In this document: positions 56,800 to 64,000 of the stretch, one piece after another
Position numbering within the stretch: the stretch's first letter is position 1
How the letters are laid out: every line of letters starts with the position of its first letter
Assembly: GCA_030180135.1 (NCBI GenBank)
Contig: CM058235.1
Coordinates: forward strand, 12,013,145 to 12,077,144
From: Orychophragmus violaceus
Lineage: Eukaryota > Streptophyta > Magnoliopsida > Brassicales > Brassicaceae
Direction of reading: 5' to 3'
DNA: 64,000 bases
Notes under the pieces: generated by a model
The model's input: the letters and a program-made list of their open reading frames with translations, nothing else
Told to the model about the DNA's origin: nothing
Databases searched by the model: none
Translations under genes and position numbers: made by a program

Positions 56800-57785
56800 C
56801 TCGAGTCTAGATTACCCTTGACCAAATCAAAACAAACAGAGCAGAGATAGCGCCGCTCAATTCTCCCTAGAAACCAAATCCAGATCTGACTTCGACAGTG
56901 AGTTGTCGCCGGCGTATGGCTCCTATGTCGGCGTGGTACGTGGTGGCTTGTCGTCCCCCTCTCCTTTTCTTGTTCCCTTTTCCTTTTCGTTCGGGTCTTT
57001 TCTCTATGTCCTCTCGTCTGCAACTACCGTTACGGCATAGTCTTTTTGGTCGGCGTCTCGGCAGTGGTTCTCGAAAGACAGAGAAGTGTGCTCGTCTGGG
57101 TGTAAATGGTATGGTGTAGTTTCCACTTTTTGTTGCTTCGCCTTAGTATAGAGGAATTGTAGTGGTTTATAGAGTCCTTTTCGAAGAGGTTTGATTCGGT
57201 GATGGTGGTGGTCTTTCTGCCTTGTCTTCGATGCTGCTTCGCTTGGTGTTTCTGGAGGGAGGTGTTGTGGTGGTTTTGGCTATCTCGCGGCGTTGTTGTT
57301 TATATTCTGGTTTGTGGGTTGCGGTTGCTCGTGGTTGATGTCTTCACCTCTTTTTCTCCATGGATTTCCCTCTAGTATGGCTTTCCTTGTTTGTGGGAGT
57401 TTCCTTTTCTCCTGGTTAGTTTGAAGTCCTTTCTTGGTTTGGAGAGTTGGGATATGTGGCGAGTTTGGCGCCATATATCAAATCGAGGATCTGTTGACGG
57501 TGCGGTGTAACTGCTTGGTGCAGTACAGGTGCTTTCGCTGACGTCTCATCGGGTTCTTCTTAAGCTCTATTTCTCTTGATTTTCGATTTCCTTTCAGTGT
57601 ATTCTTGCTTGGCTGTGTTACCTTGCGATCGGTTATCTCTTTAGGCTCGGTTTGTAGCCTCTTTTCCTGAGTTTTGGTTGTCTCATGCTTATCTTATGTG
57701 GTCAGATGGTCGTCTCTGTGATAACCGTGTTCGTCACAAAGGTCGTATGCTCGTCTTGCTTGGTCAGAGTTAACGTTCTCGGTGG
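56800..57785. repeat. GC-rich retroposon-like block
   Basis: A roughly 1-kb block of CT-rich and TGG-rich sequence (GTTGTCGCCGGCGTATGG, TCCCCCTCTCC, TTTTCCTTTTCG) resembles in composition the retroposon at 9593-10484 and LINE 5' regions. It has no intact ORF with recognised domains, and no poly-A or target duplication was located. It may be cut on its right by the Gypsy LTR. Confidence 0.3.
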
Positions 57786-57789
57786 AATC

Positions 57790-58349
57790 TGTGAGTCATG
57801 ATTCGTCTTTGTTAAGAGAATAAACTAAGGCCGGAAAACGAACGGGAAAGTGTAAGGTCGTCAAGAGACGAGCGTGTTTATAACTGACGAATAGAAGGTC
57901 CGAGCTGGTCGATAGACGAGCTCGGGTTACAGTCCGAGGTGTGAATTCTAGAGAGAGAAAATAGTAAGTGCACAAATCCCAAAAAGTTACATTAATGTAC
58001 AGTGTGCAGTCCTATTTATAGTAAAATACGGTCTTACTTTCGTACGGGCCGTTGACTCCTTGTCGAGTTCATGACGAATGGGCCGTACTTCAGGTGAAAA
58101 ATGGGCCGAGCCGAACTTGTCTTGTTTGTTAGTAAAGCCGAGCTGAATTTGGCTGCGAGCCAAGCCGAGCTGGAATGATTTGTACGAGCCGAGCCGAGCC
58201 GGACGTGGCGATTTGTAGTTAGCCGAGCGTGTTCGTGATCGAACTGTCTCTTGGTTTTGGGCCGAGTTTTTTTTTCTGTTGGCCGACTAATGTCCAGAGA
58301 ACAGGTATTGGCCGGGCTAAGTAGATGGGTGCTAAACCCATATATAACA
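57790..58349 (-). repeat. 3' LTR of the Tat-like Gypsy element
   Basis: The right edge (minus-strand start TGTTATATATGGG) is set by the adjoining polypurine tract. A minus-strand TATAAATA at plus 58013-58020 would be the LTR promoter. The left edge is uncertain because the partner LTR is outside or lost; a TGTGAG-type TG near 57782 or a later TG are candidates. Confidence 0.5.
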
Positions 58350-58362
58350 GTAGCCCCCCAGT
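58350..58362 (-). other. Polypurine tract of the Gypsy element
   Basis: Minus strand ACTGGGGGGCTAC directly before TGTTATATATGGG, the expected plus-strand priming position next to the 3' LTR. Confidence 0.7.
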
Positions 58363-58632
58363 TCGTCGATCTTTGAGTTTGCTGAAGTCGGCGGATTGCC
58401 AAGTTTTTTAGTTGGGTCGATACATGTTCGAGAGTTCCTTGGTCGGCTTGTTCGTGTTTGTTCGCTGCTGAGTTGACGTTTTCGATCCTCGATAAGGTAA
58501 AAGGGTTTCTTGGGAAAGATGTTGGAAGTTGAAGGGCCGCATAGATACAATGATGATGCTTGTAACCGCCAGACATCGAAGAGTCGCCTAGGTATAATGT
58601 TGGCACCTTCCTCGAAGATCTCCTGCTCCGTT

Positions 58633-58640
58633 TATAAATA
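58633..58640 (+). promoter_or_regulatory. Plus-strand TATA box inside the Gypsy element
   Basis: TATAAATA is followed by a CT-rich leader (TTCTTCATTTCTCTCCTTTC). It is well placed to drive the plus-strand accessory ORF that runs antisense to pol. Confidence 0.45.
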
Positions 58641-58751
58641 CTTCCCTCGCTACTCTTCATTCTTCATTTCTCTCCTTTCGCAAGTATTTCGCTCTCCCTT
58701 CTCTCTAGAATTTCCTCTCTCTCTCTAGATTTTGTTTGTTGTATACTTAGC

Positions 58752-61740
58752 AATGAGGATTGATTTGCACTCTTAATCATCTTCCGAGCATGGCGATCTG
58801 CATTCGGTAAGGCTGTCCAAGGGGAATTTTACTCAGTCCAGCTCGTCTGTGGGACAGTCCGATTCTTCTGTCGGGTCGGAGCGAACAAAAATAATTGGTC
58901 TCCCGAACTTGCAAAGCGGTCGAGCTCGTTCGCCCCCACAGTCCTGGATCGTCCTCCGAGCATCCAGATTCCATACCTTATAGATTCAGACAATGATGAC
59001 GAAGCAGTTTCTCAAACATTTTTTCTCGTGAAAGAGGAGGAGGTTTACGTTCATGACCAGGCTATGCTTGCCTCCCTACCAACAAGTCCGATTAAGCCTA
59101 AAAAGGCTTGAAAGTACAGGGGACAACAGGCCTCAGGCGATCCTGAGAAGACGACGAAACCTCGTCCTCAGCGTCATGTTCTTCAGACGAAGTGCACCGA
59201 TGAGGACTTAAGATGGATTGCGAGAAATTGTGCTCGTGCTTGTGCTGGCAGGCTCGAGCTTCGTCTCCCCGAGAAGGACGAAAGGCCCTGACATTGCCCG
59301 AAGGGGTGGATATGCATGTATGATTTATGGTTTAAGGATACGCGTTTGAGGTTTCCTTTATCGAAGTTGCTTATCGCCTACTGCGAGGAGAGAAGGATTG
59401 TGATCTCTCAGCTCTGTCATGCGGCGATTCGTAATCTGGTTGGTTCCTTGGTCTTGGCTGCCGAGTGTGGCGTCGAAATGAGTCTTCGGTTTTTTTTGAA
59501 GAGATTTTGACGATATCGACAAACAAAACGACCACATGAACTCGTTATATCAGTATGAGAGCCCGAAATGGTCTTAAGCTTGTCATCGATAAACTGTCGA
59601 AGACAAATGACTGACTGGCAGGATCGATATTTCTATGTGCGGGTTAATGCGACCTTGGTTCCCGATCCGGGAAGGCCATATAGGACGAAGTGGAATCATT
59701 TTAATGGTAATTCATCCTTTGTTCCATTTGTTCCTTTTAATTGACTAACTCATGCTCGTTTCCTTTTTTTGTAGATCGTCATCCTTTCACTCTTCCGGCT
59801 CCAGAAGGGTTTTTTGAAGATTTGAAGAAACTTGTTGCGCTCGGAAGTGGCCAGAGGTTCACGCCGAGCGAGTGAGGAGGTCTCTTGAGCGGATTGATAC
59901 ATGTACACTCTTGATTGCCCTTTCTCTTGGACTTTGACTGGTGTTAATGCTTTGTTTTACATGTACTTGGTGTTTGCGTACTGTCGAGTCTCTGATCGAG
60001 TTGAACAACGAACCGGTTTGTCATTACCCAAAGAGAAGTAGAGCGAAGAAAGATATGGGATGGATGGAGCTTGAGATCGTTGACTATGTCGGAGAAAATC
60101 TTGGGGGTAATCACATTATCGCTAGCAATCAAGACCGAGCTAGCGAGGATTCACTCGGACCGCTTCCCCAGGGGATGGTTCTCCGGGATGAACGCGATCG
60201 CCAGCTGTATCGCATAGCGAGCGAGCGGTGGTCAAGGCTAACTCGCAAAAGAAGAAAAATAAGAAGAAGAAGAGGGTGCAGCATGATGATGCGTTGACTG
60301 CAGAGGTAGGGACTCGGATAGAGGCTCAGAATCAGGAGGCCGAGGATGCTTCCGAGGTTCCTCTCAAGAGAATGAGGAAAAAGAAGAAAACGGTGCCTGA
60401 TGCCGATGTGGAGACCGAAGGCCGAAAAGCTGTAGGTGATGCCTCAGTTGGTCGGGTAGAGGTTGAGACTACCGAGTAGGCTAATGCTGGAGAAGTTGGA
60501 TATTCCTTTGGTCGGACTGAGGGTGGGGATGCCTTGGCCGATCAAACTCGCGCTGATCTTGAGGTTGTTGGACCTCAACTCAAGGCGAACAAGCCCAATT
60601 ATGCTTTCTCCTTTGATTATAAGGGAGGAAAGCCGATCGTCTATAATGTGAAGGCTTGCGCGGGTATGTTCCGTATGCTTAACGACAGTCCGCCGAGGGA
60701 GCTTCCTTCGGTCGACGACGCTTTTATGCTGGAATTTCATAAGCATGCCGCCTCTGATTTTGCTCGGGTATGACCTTTTTAAAGCACTTGATCTCGTTTG
60801 TAGCGATCTTGTACATTTTTCTAACTTGTTTCGTTTTTTTTTGCAGGGCTTCTGTAACCTTAACATGCTCTTTGGGCATTACGAGCATGAGCTTCTTGAG
60901 CGTAGAAATCTGATCAGACAGCTGAAATGGGATCTTGTTAAAGCTTAGAGGACTGTTACCGAGCTCGAAGGCTTCAGGGAGCAAAGTTTGCAGATGAGCT
61001 TCGTTTGTCCCTTAAGCTGAAGAGGAGAAGGTGTCAGACATGGAGAAAAAGGTAGGGGAGCTCGTTGCTGAGAATGCTCGGTGGATACCGAGAATAGAAA
61101 ATGCTTGGCGGATTGCTCGAACGCTCAAGCAGAGGCAAATGGTTTGGTCAAGCCTGTAGCCGAACTGGAGAAGAAACTGAAGTCAGAGTGTGATCGCTTG
61201 ATGGCCTCTCGTAAGCACGAGGTTCTTAAGGAAAGGAAGCAGATGTTCGACAAGGCTCAGACTCGGCTTTACAGGATTAAGAAGGCAAGGGAGGAGGAGG
61301 CTCTTGGGAGGAAACAACAGATAAAGATGAACCATGTTGCTGTTGTTGCTTCGATGTTGAGGATGTTTGTCAAAGATGACTTTGACATCCCGGTATCAAA
61401 AATAGAGAAGGCGGAATCTGACGTGGTTACCCTCAAGCACGAACTTCTTCAGATCTAGTTCACAGATTTGGGCAAGGAGGACTTTATTATGACTCCTCGG
61501 GGAGATCACGATCGCGAAGGCGGTTTGGCTGCGCTCGTCTCAAACCCTTACGGCTCTAATGCAGAGACGATGACTCCCAAGGAGGAAGGTTCCCTTCGCC
61601 TTGAGGGGTGTGGAGGGGAAGATCGTATCGGTCATCAGGGTGATGGTCGTGATGTGGATCGGTCTGAGGGCCATGCTAGAGATCAAGCCATGGATAAGGC
61701 TGATGATCAGCCCAGAGACCTTGTTCGTGATCAGCCCTAG
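58752..61740 (+). pseudogene. Antisense accessory ORF (aORF) of Tat-like element
   Basis: Plus-strand coding sequence opposite to pol, broken into several frames. Recognisable pieces: an N-terminal part (about 59030-59290); YDLWFKDTRLRFPLSKLLIA with an AIRNLVGSLVLAAECG helix region (59316-59510), like the plant retrotransposon accessory proteins; a basic/acidic middle (60228-60479, KKKNKKKKR); and a long coiled coil (LEKKLKSECDRLMASRKHEV, about 61150-61460). Introns are predicted at 59707-59774 and 60768-60846 with GT/AG and T-rich acceptors. This supports plus-strand expression in ancestors. Multiple frameshifts and stops make this copy non-functional. The protein's role in Tat elements is unknown. 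Confidence 0.65.
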
Positions 61741-62039
61741 GGTCTAACCGTTGATCAAGCTGGAAGTTGATCTGTTGATGCCCCTTAGTTTTTATTCTCT
61801 TCGTTGTACTTTTGAACCCTCCTGGTTTTTGTCTGCTCGGACTAGTGCTCTATGCGCGTTGTTTTTTTAATATAAGTTTGGATTTCCTTCGCTATTTGCT
61901 TATGCTCGTTTTTTTTGGAATTTGCTCTGGCTTTTCCGCATACTAAGGATTTTGCCTTCATGCGTATTCAGTTTTACAATATTTGTATGTTCGGCTTGGT
62001 TTCAAGTGGTATGATCGCTTTTAGGTTGTTAGAGGAGCG

Positions 62040-62335
62040 AGTGGTATGCTCGGCTCTCCTGTAAGGCCAATCAGGACAGTTGTGCGAAATTGGGTTTGGC
62101 TTATTTTTTTCTCTCAATCGTTCTTGTGCGGAGACTGGGCCCGACTTGTTTTAATGGGAACAAGGCTATGCTCGTTGTCCCAAAGATCAGGTGCGGGTAA
62201 GTGTTCGGCTTATCCTTATGGTCTGATCGGGACAGTTGTGCGAAAACTAGGTTCGGCTTATTTCCCTGCCGATCAGCCTTGTGCTGGGACTGGGCCCGGC
62301 TTGCGTGTTTGGAGGCACGTTGTATCGAGCATTTG
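62040..62335. repeat. About 150-bp tandem repeat in Gypsy 3' region
   Basis: Two adjacent diverged units share CAGGACAGTTGTGCGAAA / CGGGACAGTTGTGCGAAA, TTYGGCTTATTT and GACTGGGCCCGRCTTG. They lie between pol and the antisense ORF. Tat-lineage elements commonly carry tandem repeats in this area. Confidence 0.7.
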
Positions 62336-62569
62336 GCTAGAATGTCGATTTGTTTGGGTGATTGGTAAGATAGTAAAAAGATAGTAAGGTACTTAATAAG
62401 ATTTATTTATTTATATAGCTGAGCCTCGTGAGAGGTTGCCTACGTACCCCGAAAAGGGGATCAAGCCGATCGTAGTTCACATTACATATTGGAGTAATCC
62501 GAGCTTGTGTGTAGCGAACTCGGCTGTTTTTTTAGCGCATGCTCGGGGTCTTTGGTCTTCAGTTCCTTT

Positions 62570-63375
62570 GTGTTTTATGTTCGGGTTAGTAGTAGTACCG
62601 CTTGAGTTTGTTCGCGTTCCACGAGCATGGAATGGCTTCTCCCTTCATCGTGACAAGCTCGTATACGCCTGGTTTAACCACCTTTGAGATGATGTAGGGA
62701 ACTTTCAAGCGCCGAGCTTGCCTGCTATGTATTCACGCGTGTTTTCGAACACTTTGCGAAGTACGAGGTCACCTTAGACGAAACGTAGGCCTTTGACCTT
62801 CTTGTTGTAATGGCGAGTGATCTGCTGTTGGTAGTTTTGAAGTCATTGCAGTTCTCGGTCACGAAGTTCTTCCACTTGGTCTAATCATGATGTTGTTCAG
62901 CTCCTCGTGCTCGGGTGAGACACTTAGTCGGATTGTCGGTACACTTACTTCTGCGGGAGACATTGCCTCCATCCCGTGAGAGAGGTAGAAAGGTGTCTGG
63001 CAGGTTAAATTTCTTGGCGTTGTTCGATAGGACCATAGGACACCGTCAAGCTCTTCGGCCCAGAGGCCTTTCTTTCTCTCCATTCGTTTTTTGAGTCCAT
63101 CGATTATGGTTTTGTTCGTTGCCTCGACTTGTCCATTCCCCTATGGGTATTTCGGGGTTGACTTGCTTAATCTGATTTTCCATCTCGCACAGAATCCTTC
63201 GAACATGTTGGATATGAACAGAGAACCATTGTCGGTGACAATCTCGTAAGGGAGGCCGTGGCAGCAAATGATGTACTTCCATCCAAATTTTTGGACATCG
63301 AGGTCGTGGATTTCAGCATACGACTCTGCTTCCACCCACTTCGTGAAGTAGTCGGTCATGATTAAGATGAACTTC
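62570..63375 (-). pseudogene. Gypsy integrase, N-terminally cut
   Basis: Minus-strand sequence encodes KFILIMTDYFTKWVEAESYA, the GLPYEIVTDNGSLF core (second catalytic Asp), a frameshift near 63140, then NKTIIDGLKKRMERKKGLWA, SYRTTPRNLTCQTPFYLSHG and GMEAMSPAEV. It continues as a worn C-terminus (HYNKKVKGLRFV ... LVLRKVFENTREY, to about 62600) with at least one stop. The Zn finger and the first catalytic aspartate's upstream context are absent because another element begins at 63376. Confidence 0.85.
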
Positions 63376-64000
63376 TGATATATCATGGTTTTTACCGGTT
63401 TTATGCCATGATATAAGTATGTTTTAGAGTCTTTTGGTGTTCTTTTAGAGTCTTTTACAGGTGTTATTAGGTACACACACGTTTGGAGTGGATTTGGAGA
63501 TTATGGAGCTAAATGGAGCATTTTGGAGTTTTGACCCGAGAGTTTGTGCTCACTGTCCAAAACAGAGGAGTGTGTCGATCGACGCACATCAGCATCGATC
63601 GATGCACAGCGTGTTGGGCCATACTCGCGGCGGTTTAATGAAGAATGATGATATTGCAAAGATGCCCATAAGTTCCAGATATTTACACAGAAACCCCAAG
63701 ACGTGATTTAGCTATTTAATTAGGTTTTAACTTTAGTTTTTGGATACGCTATCATACTTTAGAGCAGAGAGTTTTTAGAGCTATTTGGGGCTGATCTGAT
63801 CCTGTACTACACCTTATTTTTGGAGAAGATTTCGAACCCCTTTACTTGTTTAATCTCTTTTATGATATCTAATTATTCATTGATCATGTTTTCATTATCT
63901 ATGTGTGAGTAGATTCATAGTTAGGTTTAGGGATTTTATGACTTGCTAGATATAATTAATTCAGTTAAGGATTCATATCAATAGATGTTCTTCAAACTAA
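63376..64000 (+). mobile_element. LTR-retroelement inserted in Gypsy integrase (edge truncated)
   Basis: Integrase similarity stops where TGATATATCATGGTTTTTAC begins. The sequence runs to the window end with LTR-like character (long non-coding, ATCTATGTGTGAGTAGATTC near 63897, a phrase common in plant Gypsy LTRs). ACTTC at 63371-63375 would be the left target duplication. Two TCGATCGA palindromes lie at about 63574-63600. The superfamily is inferred; the other end is outside the window. Confidence 0.5.

Larger units (their letters stand above)
57790..63375 (-). mobile_element. Tat-like Gypsy retrotransposon, truncated
   Basis: Pol runs leftward: integrase core and C-terminus at about 62570-63375. 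To its left come a tandem-repeat 3' region, an accessory reading frame in the opposite (plus) orientation (about 59000-61740), a polypurine tract (58350-58362, minus-strand ACTGGGGGGCTAC) and a 3' LTR whose inner edge is TGTTATATATGGG (58349 leftward). A pol-distal antisense ORF is characteristic of the Tat group (Tat, Retand, Grande). Everything upstream of the integrase has been replaced by another element at 63376. Confidence 0.75.

Noticed and set aside
1..64000. tRNA, rRNA or organelle DNA insertions
   Set aside because: No tRNA box A/B pairs, rDNA or plastid-like runs were noticed on reading; a dedicated scan (for example tRNAscan) would be needed to exclude them fully.

Overview
The window is plant nuclear DNA, almost certainly from a Brassicaceae genome (Brassica or a close relative). 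The host genes have spliceosomal introns and read almost like Arabidopsis proteins: LBD13, a PLAT-domain protein, and captured pieces of KASI, UDP-glucose epimerase and NADP-malic enzyme. The transposon termini also fit the family, especially Helitron ends of the TCTATACTATTAAAAC...CTAG type. Only three loci look like intact host genes. Most of the remaining sequence is transposable elements and their debris.

Layout. 1-3.4 kb: an old hAT-like fragment, a minus-strand Helitron carrying an internal duplication, and a 27-bp minisatellite. 3.6-9.2 kb: an LBD13 gene of three coding exons (4244-5869) among four short MITEs flanked by TTA or TAA. 9.6-11.8 kb: an 892-bp poly-A retroposon with 19-bp target duplications, then 1.3 kb of degenerate telomere-type repeat whose strand orientation flips twice. 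13.6-16.3 kb: a hAT-like MITE and a two-exon secreted PLAT-domain gene (15599-16248). 19.5-24.7 kb: a complete minus-strand Copia element with 342-bp LTRs, 5-bp target duplications and several coding lesions. 25-30.5 kb: a low-complexity repeat region and a tail-to-head run of Helitrons. 31-34.3 kb: a possible solo LTR, another Helitron and a MITE.

34.5-47.8 kb is a layered nest. An old Copia remnant was split by a second Copia with 142-145-bp LTRs and GTACC target duplications. That Copia was split in turn by a 5.7-kb CACTA transposon with CCA target duplications. The CACTA element carries intron-containing fragments of at least three host genes. A 562-bp hAT-type MITE separately interrupts the old Copia's reverse transcriptase.

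49.2-53.6 kb holds an apparently intact TIR-NBS-LRR resistance gene of four exons, about 1,313 codons, with an unusually uniform block of 24-residue LRRs. A fragment of a paralogue follows it. 54-64 kb is again repetitive: a MULE-type MITE, a Tat-like Gypsy element whose pol is on the minus strand and whose accessory reading frame with introns is on the plus strand, and the LTR of a further retroelement that cuts the Gypsy integrase and runs off the window.

The genes do not form a pathway. The biology here is genome dynamics: gene-fragment capture by CACTA, stacked insertions, severely truncated retroposons seen only as target-site duplications around a poly-A tail, and a palindromic TCGATCGA motif shared by unrelated retroelements. 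All calls come from reading the sequence. No similarity search was run, and splice sites are predicted from GT/AG and reading-frame continuity.
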